From assembly GCF_004793545.1 (NCBI RefSeq), contig NZ_SRYA01000003.1, positions 1 through 64,000 of the forward strand: a stretch of 64,000 bases of DNA, in the 5' to 3' direction. Below, piece by piece: positions 44,512 through 53,650 of the stretch. The position numbers and the translations under genes were made by a program. The notes under the pieces are model-generated. The model saw only the letters and a program-made list of their open reading frames with translations. It was not told the DNA's origin and ran no database searches. Origin of the DNA: Petralouisia muris (GTDB lineage Bacteria; Bacillota; Clostridia; Lachnospirales; Lachnospiraceae). Position 1 is the stretch's first letter. Every line of letters starts with the position of its first letter.

Positions 44512-45444
44512 ATGGAACATACCATGCTGGCGGAAAAAGAAAAAAGGAATGTGTTTTTGTACAGAAGCAGTTCAGACGGTATACTGCTCAAGGAAGAACA
44601 GATTTATCAGGGCAATCTTGTACTGGTAAATCAAAAGCATCCGGTAAGATACCGGCTTTCCAGGGAAGAGCTGTGCTCTGTATTTCCCAAACAGCCGGAA
44701 ATTCTGATGGAAAAGAAAAGCGCAAAAATGCTGCAGCTGCTGTTGAAAGAAATTACGGGAGATACAGAACAGGCCTGGGAATCTTTCAGGCGCCGGGCGC
44801 AGACGGCAGTAGAAAGAGAAAGCCAAATACATCAGAAACCTGGGGAAATTGCAGGAGTCAGCGGATACCGCACAAAGAAAGAACAGAAAGAGATTTTTGA
44901 AAATTCCCTGATGGAAAACGGCAGGGAATTTACAGAAACATATGTGGCGTTTCCGGATCACAGCGAGCACCAGACAGGACTTGCCATGGATTTGGCAGAG
45001 AATCGGCCGGAGATTGATTTTATCAGGCCGGAATTTCCCAGATATGGAATCTGCCAGAGATTCCGGGAGCGGGCGTCTGCCTATGGCTTTGTGGAACGTT
45101 ACAAAACGGAGAAGCAGAAAATTACGGGAATCGGCTCAGAACCCTGGCATTTTAGGTATGTGGGAACCCCTCATGCAAAGATCATGGAAAAAACAGGGCT
45201 GGCATTGGAGGAATATATTCAGTGGCTGAAACAGTTTGACTTGACAGTGCATCCCCTGACCTGGAAACAGTACCGAATCGGATATGTAAGGGCGCGGGGC
45301 GCTGTTACGGAATGGAAGGGACTCACTGCTTTGCAAAAAACGGGAGAACACAGCCTTTCGGGCATTGGGGCAGAAGCAGAACTGCAGACAGTAATTTCCG
45401 GAAACAATGCAGATGGATTTATCATCACCATCGCCGCTTTATGA
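44512..45444 (+). CDS. vanXY: D,D-dipeptidase/D,D-carboxypeptidase, VanXY type (M15)
   Basis: The 310-residue protein has the M15 zinc site in order: SGYRT, HSEHQTGLAMDL (His and Asp ligands, near residues 150-160) and EPWHFRYVG (base and third ligand, near 210). The end SGNNADGFIITI also matches VanXY of VanG loci. It cleaves D-Ala-D-Ala dipeptide and terminal D-Ala from precursors, so that D-Ala-D-Ser ones prevail. It lacks a signal peptide, as expected for VanXY. It is longer than the known VanXY_G because of extra residues near 10-20 and 88-115. It starts 11 bp after vanG with an AGGAGGAAA site. Confidence 0.9.
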   Translation: MEHTMLAEKEKRNVFLYRSSSDGILLKEEQIYQGNLVLVNQKHPVRYRLSREELCSVFPKQPEILMEKKSAKMLQLLLKEITGDTEQAWESFRRRAQTAVERESQIHQKPGEIAGVSGYRTKKEQKEIFENSLMENGREFTETYVAFPDHSEHQTGLAMDLAENRPEIDFIRPEFPRYGICQRFRERASAYGFVERYKTEKQKITGIGSEPWHFRYVGTPHAKIMEKTGLALEEYIQWLKQFDLTVHPLTWKQYRIGYVRARGAVTEWKGLTALQKTGEHSLSGIGAEAELQTVISGNNADGFIITIAAL

Positions 45445-45477
45445 GACAGAATGATTTTCAGCGCAAAGGGAGGGACC

Positions 45478-46512
45478 ATGAGACGAATAAAAAATTACGG
45501 CGCAATTGATCAGTTCCGGCTGATTGCTGCATGTTTGATTGTGGCTATTCACACGTCGCCCCTGCAGTCTTTCAGTGAAACTGCAGATTTTCTTGTAACG
45601 TATTGCATTGGAAGGGTTGCAGTGCCTTTTTTCCTGATGGTAACCGGATTTTTTGTACTGGCTCCCTATCAGAAATCTATAGGAAGAAATTCACGTCAGG
45701 CGGAGCAGGCATCGTTAAAATTAGGGAAATTTCTGAAAAAAACGGCTCTTTTGTACGGCGCGGCAACTTGCCTGTATCTGCCTGTAAAAATTTATGCCAA
45801 ACAGTGGAACATTGGCCTGGGAGGATGGCTGAAGGAAATCTTTTTTGACGGAACATTTTACCATCTCTGGTATCTGCCGGCTGTGCTTTTGGGGTGTCTG
45901 CTGTTGGCCGGATGCATGCGGCTTCTAAGCCCAATGGCCATATCCTTGGTTACTTTTCTTCTGTATTTGATTGGGACGGCGGGAGACAGTTATTATCAGC
46001 TGATCAGCCAGGTTCCGGTTCTGAAAATGATTTACCAGGGAATTTTCTGCATTAGTTCCTATACCAGAAACGGAATCTTTTTTGCGCCGTTATTTCTGTG
46101 GATGGGAGTGCTTTTGGCCAATGGGAAGGTGGAAATGGAAACGCAGAAAGCGGCTGTTGGGCTTGCCGTTTCCATGGCGGGAATGTTAGCGGAAGGATAT
46201 TTGACCTTTGCTATGGAGTGGCAGAAGCATAACAGCATGTATTTGATGCTGATTCCAGTGATGTTTTTCCTGTTTGAGCTGCTGCTTGGGCTGGAAGGCG
46301 TATCTGCAGAGATTGTGCGGGATTTGTCTATGTGCGTGTATATCATTCATCCCATCAGCATTATTCTGGTGCGGGGCATGGCAGGCGCAGTGAAGATGAC
46401 GGATTTGATGGTGAAGCAGTCACTGGTGCATTATCTTTTGGTTTGTCTGGTAACGCTGGTTCTCTCCTTTTGCACAGCAGAAGGAATGCGATTTGTGAAA
46501 AACAGAACATAG
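45478..46512 (+). CDS. vanTm: membrane (acyltransferase-3-like) part of a split VanT serine racemase
   Basis: The 344-residue protein has about ten membrane spans and reads like the N-terminal domain of VanT: YGAIDQFRLIAACLIVAIHTSP at the start, GRVAVPFFLMVTGFF, FDGTFYHLWYLP, and YTRNGIFFAPLF near residue 195. In VanC/VanE/VanG types this domain is fused to the racemase and takes up or holds L-serine. Here a stop and a separate start divide the two. The ATG at 45478 has GGGAGGG before it. The following racemase begins 10 bp on. Confidence 0.88.
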   Translation: MRRIKNYGAIDQFRLIAACLIVAIHTSPLQSFSETADFLVTYCIGRVAVPFFLMVTGFFVLAPYQKSIGRNSRQAEQASLKLGKFLKKTALLYGAATCLYLPVKIYAKQWNIGLGGWLKEIFFDGTFYHLWYLPAVLLGCLLLAGCMRLLSPMAISLVTFLLYLIGTAGDSYYQLISQVPVLKMIYQGIFCISSYTRNGIFFAPLFLWMGVLLANGKVEMETQKAAVGLAVSMAGMLAEGYLTFAMEWQKHNSMYLMLIPVMFFLFELLLGLEGVSAEIVRDLSMCVYIIHPISIILVRGMAGAVKMTDLMVKQSLVHYLLVCLVTLVLSFCTAEGMRFVKNRT

Positions 46513-46522
46513 AGGTGTGATT

Positions 46523-47641
46523 ATGTATCAAAAAGGACGGGCATGGATTGAACTTAATATGGAGCATTTAAAACATAATATGGAACAGTTCCGCGCTCTG
46601 CTTCCGCCGGACTGTGCTTTGATGCCGGCAGTGAAGGCCAATGCGTACGGCCATGGGGCAGTTCTGGTGTCAAAGGCGCTGCAGAAGCAGGGAGTGAAGA
46701 GCTTCTGCGTTGCTTCTGCAGCAGAAGGGGCAGAACTTCGCAAAAGCGGAATTGACGGAGAAATCCTGGTGCTGGCCTATACCCACCCAGAGCAGTTTGG
46801 CGATTTGATAGAATATGATTTAACTCAAACCGTGGTAGACGGAAATTATGCACAGGAACTGAAGCGTGACGGCAGAAGATTCACGGTTCATGTCGGAATT
46901 GACACAGGCATGCACCGTCTGGGGGAACGCTGGGATAATCTGGAGGAAATTGTAAAAATATTCCGGATTCCCAATTTGAATGTAACGGGCGTATATTCCC
47001 ATCTGTGTGTGTCAGACGGAAAGGACTCGAAAGAAAAGGCGTATACCTTAGAGCAGATCCATCATTTTGAATACGTGGTGGAAGAGCTTCACAGGAGAGG
47101 AATTGACGGATTTAAATGCCACTTGCAGGGAAGCTATGGGATTTTAAATTATTCCGAGCTGTGTTTTGATTACGCCAGGGCCGGTATTGCACTGTATGGG
47201 ATTTTAAGTGAGAAAAATGACAGGGTCAATGCATCGGTGGATTTAAAACCAGTGCTTTCCTTAAAAGCAAGGCTGGAAAGCGTGAGAATGCTGTATCAGG
47301 GGGAAAGCGCAGGATACGGGCTGACTTACAGCGCCGGGAAAACTCAGAAAATCGGCGTATTGTCCATTGGCTATGCTGACGGCATTCCCCGCAATTTATC
47401 CAATCGGGGCCAGGTGCTTTGCAATGGCAAGGCGGCTCCGGTAATTGGCCGTATCTGCATGGATCAGATGCTGGTGGATCTCAGCGGCGTTGAACAGGCG
47501 GCGCCGGGAGATGAAGCCGTGCTGATTGGAACATCTGGGGAACTGGAAATCCGAGCGGAGGATATGGCGGGGTGGGCAGGAACTATCAGCAATGAGATTT
47601 TAAGCCGAATGGGAGAACGGCTGGAGCGTGTTGCAGTGTAA
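46523..47641 (+). CDS. vanTr: alanine/serine racemase part of a split VanT
   Basis: The 372-residue fold-type III PLP racemase has AVKANAYGHG (PLP lysine, near residue 38), GIDTGMHRLG, LQGSYGILN and SIGYADGIPR with the second catalytic tyrosine (near 285). It is the C-terminal half of VanT as a separate protein and would make D-Ser (and D-Ala). The ATG at 46523 is preferred over a GTG at 46517 because of GAGGTG. Biosynthetic Alr cannot be excluded by sequence alone; the position after vanTm decides. Confidence 0.88.
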   Translation: MYQKGRAWIELNMEHLKHNMEQFRALLPPDCALMPAVKANAYGHGAVLVSKALQKQGVKSFCVASAAEGAELRKSGIDGEILVLAYTHPEQFGDLIEYDLTQTVVDGNYAQELKRDGRRFTVHVGIDTGMHRLGERWDNLEEIVKIFRIPNLNVTGVYSHLCVSDGKDSKEKAYTLEQIHHFEYVVEELHRRGIDGFKCHLQGSYGILNYSELCFDYARAGIALYGILSEKNDRVNASVDLKPVLSLKARLESVRMLYQGESAGYGLTYSAGKTQKIGVLSIGYADGIPRNLSNRGQVLCNGKAAPVIGRICMDQMLVDLSGVEQAAPGDEAVLIGTSGELEIRAEDMAGWAGTISNEILSRMGERLERVAV

Positions 47642-47774
47642 CATGCAATTGTGACTTGAAAAAATTCATGTTCTGATCTAAGATGAAAGCGTGCTTGAAA
47701 AATGTACTTTTCTAGTACGCTTTCATACTGCAGCCAACAATTTATGATAGAATAATGCCGAATCGAGGGACCTT

Positions 47775-48866
47775 ATGATAAAGAACTTTCCATTAGAACA
47801 AACCGTGAAGCCGTTGCTGGAATGGTTTCAGAACAATGCAAGAACCCTGCCCTGGCGGGAAAATCCAACTCCCTACCATGTCTGGGTATCAGAAATTATG
47901 CTTCAGCAGACCAGGGTTGAAGCAGTGAAACCGTATTTTGAACGCTTTATCAAAGCGCTGCCAGAGATATCTTCCCTGGCGGAATGTGAGGAAGAAAGGC
48001 TGCTGAAGTTATGGGAAGGCTTAGGCTATTACAACCGGGCGCGGAATATGCAGGAGGCAGCCAGAACAGTGATAAAAGAGCATGGCGGACAATTGCCGGC
48101 AGATTATGAGAAGCTGTTAAAGTTAAAGGGCGTCGGCCATTATACGGCAGGAGCCATTGCCTCCATTGCTTATGGGATTCCGGTTCCGGCTGTGGACGGG
48201 AATGTACTGCGGGTCATTACCAGAGTGTCTGCAGATGATTCCGACATTATGAAGCAGTCTTTCCGCACAAAGGTGGAAGGCGCCCTGCAGGCAATCATAC
48301 CAAAAGATCAGGCCAGCCCCTTCAACCAGGCATTGATGGAGCTGGGGGCTACGGTCTGTCTGCCAGGCGGTGCGCCTCAGTGTGACAAGTGCCCCTGGCA
48401 GGATTTTTGTGAAGCATACAGGCAGGATCTTTGGAGTGAAATTCCGGTAAAAAGCAAAGCCAAGCCCAGAAAGATTGAAGAAAAGACGGTGTTTATCATA
48501 CAGGATGAAGAAAAAATCGTCCTTCGCAAAAGGCCTTCCCGAGGGCTTTTGGCAGGTCTGTATGAATTTCCCAATATCAGCGGCCATCTGTCTGAAGAGG
48601 AAGCCCTTCTCTGGCTGAAGGAACAGAATTTATCCCCCATCCGCATCCGGAAATTAGAACCGGCAAAGCATATTTTTTCCCATGTGGAATGGCATATGAC
48701 AGGATATGTGATCCGTGTGGACGAGCTTGCGGAACAGAAGGGGAATATGATGTTTGTGGAACAGGCGGAGTCGGAGGAGCGCTATCCTATTCCGGCGGCT
48801 TTTGGCGCATATACAAAATATATAAACATCCGCCTTGGAAATGAGAAATTTTCGGGTGGTTCATAA
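47775..48866 (+). CDS. mutY: A/G-specific adenine DNA glycosylase
   Basis: The 363-residue MutY has the helix-hairpin-helix LKGVGHYTAGAIASIAYG (near 117-134), the catalytic aspartate in AVDGNVLRV, and a 4Fe-4S loop CLPGGAPQCDKCPWQDFC (C-X7-C-X2-C-X5-C, near 195-212). The C-terminal NUDIX-like domain (about 230-363) checks for 8-oxoG. It removes adenine mispaired with 8-oxoguanine. It is separated from vanTr by 133 bp and probably has its own promoter. A terminator follows at 48998-49022. Confidence 0.95.
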   Translation: MIKNFPLEQTVKPLLEWFQNNARTLPWRENPTPYHVWVSEIMLQQTRVEAVKPYFERFIKALPEISSLAECEEERLLKLWEGLGYYNRARNMQEAARTVIKEHGGQLPADYEKLLKLKGVGHYTAGAIASIAYGIPVPAVDGNVLRVITRVSADDSDIMKQSFRTKVEGALQAIIPKDQASPFNQALMELGATVCLPGGAPQCDKCPWQDFCEAYRQDLWSEIPVKSKAKPRKIEEKTVFIIQDEEKIVLRKRPSRGLLAGLYEFPNISGHLSEEEALLWLKEQNLSPIRIRKLEPAKHIFSHVEWHMTGYVIRVDELAEQKGNMMFVEQAESEERYPIPAAFGAYTKYINIRLGNEKFSGGS

Positions 48867-48997
48867 ACGGGCATGCTGTATGTGGATATGGAGGGCAATT
48901 TGGAAGTGTTCACCGCAGTGGAGGAACATTTGATATGCCGGAAAGGTATGAAAGTATGGAATGGTTTGCCTGTGTTGTCGGCTGAGAAGAAAAGAGG

Positions 48998-49026
48998 AGC
49001 CGGTGCGTTAGCTGCACCGGCTTTCA
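48998..49026 (+). terminator. terminator after mutY
   Basis: AGCCGGTGC (48998-49006) pairs perfectly with GCACCGGCT (49014-49022) around GTTAGCT, and TTTC follows. It lies 131 bp after mutY; the bases between hold no convincing gene. Confidence 0.65.
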
Positions 49027-49063
49027 TATGAAAAAGATTTATATAAAAAAGTGAGGATACACT

Positions 49064-49156
49064 ATGTTATCGGGAGGACCTTGCCCTGGCGGGCAAGGCT
49101 ATGAAAAAGATATTCATTTTATGAAAGAAGTAATGTTTTTCTTCTATGGTTGTTAG
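49064..49156 (+). CDS. possible 30-residue cysteine-containing peptide
   Basis: GTGAGG precedes an ATG whose frame gives a 30-residue peptide: a glycine/proline-rich start with one cysteine (LSGGPCPGGQGYEKD) and a hydrophobic end MFFFYGC. An 8-bp hairpin, CCTTGCCC/GGGCAAGG with a TGGC loop (49079-49098), lies within it. It could be a peptide signal or chance; no partner gene is visible. It stands in the 495-bp gap before the glycosyltransferase gene. Confidence 0.25.
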   Translation: MLSGGPCPGGQGYEKDIHFMKEVMFFFYGC

Positions 49157-49361
49157 TATAGACGTAAAATGTGACTTCGGTGTGTTCATAATATGAGAAT
49201 TGTGTAAAGAATATATGAACAAATTTATTTCCTGTAAGGTTTTTGTATGGAAGATATTTATAAAAATATTAATAGAAAAAATTTTGATTCTCGGAATAAA
49301 TTGTGTATAATAAGAAAGTATCGTTTTAGAACAGTGAATGCAAGGACAAAGGAGAAGAGGA

Positions 49362-50378
49362 ATGAAATTACTATCTGTTGCAATTCCAAGCTATAATTCA
49401 GAAGATTATTTGGAGCATTGTATAGAATCTCTGCTGGCGGGCGGGGAGGATGTGGAGATTATTGTGGTAGACGACGGTTCAAAGGATCGGACGGCACAAA
49501 TTGCAGACGCCTATGCTGAGAAATATCCTGCCATTGTGAAAGCCATTCATCAGGAGAACGGAGGACACGGGGAAGCGGTGAATACCGGAATCCGCAACGC
49601 TACGGGACTGTATTTCAAAGTAGTGGACAGTGACGACTGGGTAGATGGGGAAGCATATCAGAAAATCCTTTCCACTTTGCGGGAGCTGTCCGGCGGAAAA
49701 ACCGTTCTGGATATGTTAATCAGCAATTTTGTCTATGAAAAAGAAGGTGCAAAGCGCAAAAAAGTAATGAAATATACAGGAACATTGCCGGAAGGCAGGG
49801 TTTTTGGATGGAACGATGCAAAGCATTTCCGCAAGGGGCAGTATATCCTGATGCATTCTGTGATTTACCGTACCCAACTGCTGCGGGAATGCGGACTGGA
49901 GCTGCCGAAGCATACTTTTTATGTGGATAATCTCTTTGTGTATGTGCCCCTGCCTTACGTTAAGAATATGTATTATCTGAATGTGGATTTCTACCGCTAT
50001 TATATTGGAAGGGACGATCAGTCTGTCAATGAAAAGGTAATGATTCAGAGAATCGATCAGCAGATTAAAGTAAATAAAATCATGGTGGAAACGGTGGATT
50101 TGTGGAAGCTTCCCAACCGCAGGCTGCGGAAATATATGTTCAATTATCTGGAAATTATAACCGTTGTTTCTACAATTATGCTGATCCGTTCCGGCACGAA
50201 GGAGAATCTTGAGAAGAAGAGAGAGCTTTGGAAATATCTGAAAAATTATGATATCCGGCTGTTCTGGCATCTCAGGAACGGAATTATGGGGCAGGCTATG
50301 AACCTGCCGGGAAAGGGCGGAAGGAAGATTTCGGTTGCCGCTTATAAGATATCTCAGAAAGTGGTTGGTTTTAATTAA
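49362..50378 (+). CDS. family 2 glycosyltransferase
   Basis: The 338-residue protein has a GT-A domain: SVAIPSYNSEDYLEHCIESL, VEIIVVDDGSKDRT and QENGGHGEAVNTGI, with the DxD-like VVDSDDW near 90. A special C-terminal half carries LPKHTFYVDNLF and DQSVNEKVMIQRIDQQIKV. It transfers an NDP-sugar to a lipid or polymer on the inner side of the membrane. A close paralogue lies at 55822, beyond the thiamine genes. AAAGGAGAAG precedes the ATG; the earlier in-frame ATG is rejected. The product is unknown. Confidence 0.9.
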   Translation: MKLLSVAIPSYNSEDYLEHCIESLLAGGEDVEIIVVDDGSKDRTAQIADAYAEKYPAIVKAIHQENGGHGEAVNTGIRNATGLYFKVVDSDDWVDGEAYQKILSTLRELSGGKTVLDMLISNFVYEKEGAKRKKVMKYTGTLPEGRVFGWNDAKHFRKGQYILMHSVIYRTQLLRECGLELPKHTFYVDNLFVYVPLPYVKNMYYLNVDFYRYYIGRDDQSVNEKVMIQRIDQQIKVNKIMVETVDLWKLPNRRLRKYMFNYLEIITVVSTIMLIRSGTKENLEKKRELWKYLKNYDIRLFWHLRNGIMGQAMNLPGKGGRKISVAAYKISQKVVGFN

Positions 50379-50411
50379 AATAGCTGTAAGATGCGAAAGA
50401 GCTGTGATCTC

Positions 50412-50440
50412 TTGACAGCTGAAACAATATGACTTATAAT
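50412..50440 (+). promoter_or_regulatory. perfect sigma-A promoter before the thi operon
   Basis: TTGACA (50412-50417) and TATAAT (50435-50440) are both consensus, with a 17-bp spacer. Transcription would start near 50447 and reach a strong terminator at 50472-50530 within about 85 bases. No TPP-riboswitch core is visible between. Confidence 0.85.
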
Positions 50441-50471
50441 TTCAGGCAGAGTGTTGGAAAAGTTTCAGGAC

Positions 50472-50530
50472 AAGACCACACGAAGGGGTACACCACCGCG
50501 GGTGTAATTCCTTTGTGGCGGTCTTTTTTT
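50472..50530 (+). terminator. compound terminator or attenuator in the thi leader
   Basis: AAGACC/GGTCTT, CACGAAGG/CCTTTGTG and an inner TACACC/GGTGTA stem stack into one long hairpin followed by seven T. It ends 76 bp before thiS. Because a consensus promoter lies just upstream, either a short RNA is made or read-through is regulated. Confidence 0.8.
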
Positions 50531-50606
50531 GTTCAATTGGAAAAGGCAGTGACCCATGTCGCTGCGCAGCCGCACTCGGCCCATAAAGAAGTTCAGGAGG
50601 AATGGA

Positions 50607-50801
50607 ATGACATTGAATGGAGTGGAAAAAGAAGTGCCTGGTAAGATTTCCCTGTTAGAATTACTGCAGCAGGAGGGATTTCAGACAGAAAGAATTGCAG
50701 TAGAAAAAAACGGTGAAATTATACCCAAAGCCGCTTACGAAGCAACCTGGATCAGTGAAACAGATAAGCTGGAAGTAGTGAGTTTTGTGGGAGGGGGCTG
50801 A
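50607..50801 (+). CDS. thiS: sulfur carrier protein ThiS
   Basis: The 64-residue ubiquitin-like protein begins MTLNGVEKEVPGKISL and ends with the diglycine GGG tail that ThiF adenylates. It carries sulfur as a thiocarboxylate for thiazole synthesis by ThiG. The ATG at 50607 has AGGAGGAA before it; the longer frame is discarded. Its TGA overlaps the ATG of thiF. Confidence 0.93.
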   Translation: MTLNGVEKEVPGKISLLELLQQEGFQTERIAVEKNGEIIPKAAYEATWISETDKLEVVSFVGGG

Positions 50802-51535
50802 TGGGAAGAGAAAAATTGTTCTGTGAGTACGCTAAAACCAAAGCAGCAAGCGGGCAGGGGACGTCCCCGGAGCCCGAAGCGGCTTTGGAATCTGAAAAGA
50901 AACACATCAGCCGCCGGCAGCTAAAGGAAGCGCTGCTGGAACGGTATACCCCGGAAATGTATGAGAAAATTTCTGGCGGCTCTGCGGCAATTGCAGGCCT
51001 AGGAGGCCTGGGTTCCCAGATTGCCGTGATGCTGACAAGAGCAGGCGTGGGAAAATTATTTCTGGTGGATTTTGACCGGATAGAGCTTACCAATCTGAAC
51101 CGGCAGGCTTATGATCTTACCCATCTGGGCCGGGAGAAAACAGAAGCGCTGACGGAGATTTTAAAAAAAATTAATCCCTATCTGGAAGTGACAGCAGTCA
51201 GGGAAAAGGTGACGGCAGAGAATGCGGGAAGATTATTTCAGGGATACCCGATCCTCTGTGAAGCATTTGACAAACCGGGACAGAAAGCAATGCTGGTGAA
51301 TGCGGTCTTAGAGCAATGTCCTCATACAGTGGTGATTTCCGGAAACGGTATGGCGGGATGTTCCTCGGCAAATACCATTGTCACCCAGAGGAAAATGAAG
51401 CGGTTATATCTTTGCGGCGACGGAGAAACAGATCTGGCCTCCGGCGTCTGCCTGATGCCTTCACGGGTGATGGTGTGTGCAGCCCATCAGGCAAACATGG
51501 CGATCCGGCTGATGCTGGGGGAAACGTCCGGATGA
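50801..51535 (+). CDS. thiF: ThiS adenylyltransferase ThiF
   Basis: The 244-residue E1-like enzyme has the nucleotide motif AAIAGLGGLGSQIAVML (near 68-84), LVDFDRIELTNLNRQ with the conserved acidic and arginine residues, and SGNGMAG. It adenylates the C-terminus of ThiS. The first 55 residues are an extra helical, charged N-terminus. It has one zinc-type cysteine region only in part (CGDGETDLASGVC). It begins at TGATG, coupled to thiS. Confidence 0.93.
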   Translation: MGREKLFCEYAKTKAASGQGTSPEPEAALESEKKHISRRQLKEALLERYTPEMYEKISGGSAAIAGLGGLGSQIAVMLTRAGVGKLFLVDFDRIELTNLNRQAYDLTHLGREKTEALTEILKKINPYLEVTAVREKVTAENAGRLFQGYPILCEAFDKPGQKAMLVNAVLEQCPHTVVISGNGMAGCSSANTIVTQRKMKRLYLCGDGETDLASGVCLMPSRVMVCAAHQANMAIRLMLGETSG

Positions 51536-51557
51536 CAGAAGAAAGGAATAAGAAAAA

Positions 51558-52358
51558 ATGGGAGAAGAGAAAAGCACATGGAATAATCAAAAGGAAGACA
51601 AGTTGATTTTGGGAGGTCAGGAATTTACCTCAAGATTTATTTTAGGTTCTGGAAAATATAACGTGGAGCTGATTCGGGCAGCTATTGAGCAGGCCGGGGC
51701 AGAGATTATCACATTAGCAGTGCGCCGGGCCAACTCTGACGGAGCAGGGAATATTCTGGATTTTATTCCAGAGGGAGTGACCCTTTTGCCCAACACCTCT
51801 GGAGCCAGAACTGCCGAAGAAGCAGTGCGGATTGCAAGGCTTTCCAGAGAGCTTGGATGCGGAAATTTTGTAAAAGTGGAAATTATGCGGGATTCCAAAT
51901 ATTTGCTTCCGGATAATCAGGAAACGGTAAAGGCAACGGAATTACTGGCAAAGGAAGGCTTTTCCGTGCTTCCATATATGTATCCTGATTTGAACATTGC
52001 AAGGGATCTGGTGCAGGCAGGAGCGGCGGCAGTGATGCCTTTGGCTGCGCCCATTGGTTCCAATAAGGGGCTTGCCGCCAGGGAATTTATTCAGATTCTG
52101 ATTGATGAAATCGATCTGCCGATTATTGTGGATGCAGGAATCGGCAGGCCCTCCCAGGCTTGTGAGGCAATGGAAATGGGAGCGGCGGCAGTGATGGCAA
52201 ATACGGCAATTGCCACAGCAGGGAAGATTCCTCTGATGGCCCAGGCGTTTCGCAAGGCAATTGAGGCGGGGCGGGAAGCTTATCGCTCCGGCCTGGGAAG
52301 AGTGCGGGAAACAGGCGGGGAAGCGTCCTCGCCGATGACAGGATTTTTGCGGGACTGA
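51558..52358 (+). CDS. thiG: thiazole synthase ThiG
   Basis: The 266-residue TIM barrel has [19 protein letters not shown] at the front, [16 protein letters not shown], the Schiff-base lysine in [10 protein letters not shown] (near 110), [14 protein letters not shown] and [18 protein letters not shown]. It builds the thiazole phosphate from deoxyxylulose-5-phosphate, ThiS-thiocarboxylate and dehydroglycine (from ThiH). It lies 22 bp after thiF. Confidence 0.95.
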   Translation: MGEEKSTWNNQKEDKLILGGQEFTSRFILGSGKYNVELIRAAIEQAGAEIITLAVRRANSDGAGNILDFIPEGVTLLPNTSGARTAEEAVRIARLSRELGCGNFVKVEIMRDSKYLLPDNQETVKATELLAKEGFSVLPYMYPDLNIARDLVQAGAAAVMPLAAPIGSNKGLAAREFIQILIDEIDLPIIVDAGIGRPSQACEAMEMGAAAVMANTAIATAGKIPLMAQAFRKAIEAGREAYRSGLGRVRETGGEASSPMTGFLRD

Positions 52359-52435
52359 CGAAGGCTGCGTATGTCATTGTTTTTGCTGTAAATTTCGTTT
52401 AGCAGAGAAAATTTATTTCAGAATGGAGAAATCAT

Positions 52436-53650
52436 ATGGAAGAAAATCAGAGGAAAAGAACCAGCTGCATGGAATATAAGGACGGGATGGAACAGATTAA
52501 TTCAGATATTTTGGATAAAGTGCTGGCGGCAAGAGAAGCGTATCAGCCCCGGCGTTATACCGGGCAGGAGGTGAAAAACGCCTTACAGGCAGAACGCAGG
52601 ACCATAGAGGATTTTGCCGCACTATTGTCTCCGGCTGCAGAGCCGTTTCTGGAGGAAATGGCGGGAAAAGCAAAGGAGGAGACCCAGAAGCATTTCGGCA
52701 GCTCCGTGTACCTGTTTACGCCTGTTTATATTTCTAATTACTGTGAAAACCACTGTGTATATTGCGGATTCAACTGCCAAAATCGTATTCAGAGAATGAG
52801 ACTGAGCCAGGAGGAAATTGAGAAAGAAATGGCGGCAATCGCCGAAGACGGGCTGGAGGAAATTCTGATACTCACCGGGGAGAGCCGCAGTCAGTCCGAT
52901 GTGGAATATATTGGGGAAGCCTGTAAAACCGCCCGGAAATATTTTAAAATGGTAGGTCTTGAGGTGTATCCCATGAATTCTGAGGATTACAGGCGTCTTC
53001 GGGACTGCGGGGCAGATTATGTGACGGTGTTTCAGGAAACCTATGATCCAAAACAGTACGAATTGTTGCATCCGGCAGGACAGAAACGTGTATTTCCTTA
53101 TCGCTTTCATGCCCAGGAGCGGGCGCTGCTTGGGGGAATGCGCGGCGTGGCTTTTGCTGCATTGCTGGGACTGTCAGACTATCATAAGGACGCGTTTGCC
53201 ACGGGACTTCATGCTTATTACATACAGCGGAAATATCCTTATGCGGAAATTTCTTTCTCCTGCCCAAGACTCCGGCCGGTTCACGCCTGGGTCGGGGAGT
53301 GTGCGCCGGCAGAACAAAAGCCGGAGGAAGATGCTGTGTGGACAGCGAAAGAAAAGGTGACGGAACGCCAGCTTTTACAGATTATGTGCGCATACCGGCT
53401 GTTTCTGCCATTTGCAGGCATGACCATTTCCACAAGGGAGCGGGCACAGTTCAGGGATCATGTGGTGGGGCTGGCGGCGACAAAAATTTCTGCAGGAGTC
53501 AGCACCGGCATCGGAAACCATTCCGGCGAGGTAGAAAGGCAGGGGGACAGCCAGTTTGAGATTGCGGATCAAAGGAATGTATCGGAGGTGCTTGCCGCCC
53601 TTCGAACACAGGGACTGCAGCCTGTGATGAATGATTATGTGTACGTTTAA
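52436..53650 (+). CDS. thiH: 2-iminoacetate synthase ThiH (radical SAM)
   Basis: The 404-residue protein carries the radical SAM cluster motif CENHCVYCGF (C-X3-C-X2-C, near 102-109), LTGESRSQ and VFQETYD. It cleaves tyrosine with SAM to give dehydroglycine and p-cresol for ThiG, which fits an anaerobe (aerobes use ThiO). The ATG at 52436 follows a GAATGGAG site. It overlaps thiE by 20 bp. Confidence 0.94.
   Translation: MEENQRKRTSCMEYKDGMEQINSDILDKVLAAREAYQPRRYTGQEVKNALQAERRTIEDFAALLSPAAEPFLEEMAGKAKEETQKHFGSSVYLFTPVYISNYCENHCVYCGFNCQNRIQRMRLSQEEIEKEMAAIAEDGLEEILILTGESRSQSDVEYIGEACKTARKYFKMVGLEVYPMNSEDYRRLRDCGADYVTVFQETYDPKQYELLHPAGQKRVFPYRFHAQERALLGGMRGVAFAALLGLSDYHKDAFATGLHAYYIQRKYPYAEISFSCPRLRPVHAWVGECAPAEQKPEEDAVWTAKEKVTERQLLQIMCAYRLFLPFAGMTISTRERAQFRDHVVGLAATKISAGVSTGIGNHSGEVERQGDSQFEIADQRNVSEVLAALRTQGLQPVMNDYVYV

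Noticed and set aside
48873-49030. 52-codon frame after mutY
   Set aside because: It reads through the mutY terminator hairpin and has no ribosome-binding site.
50472-50530. T-box leader before thiS, because ACCGCGG occurs in the hairpin
   Set aside because: The T-box antiterminator word AGGGUGGNACCGCGG is not complete, and only about 25 bases of RNA precede it, so there is no room for Stem I.
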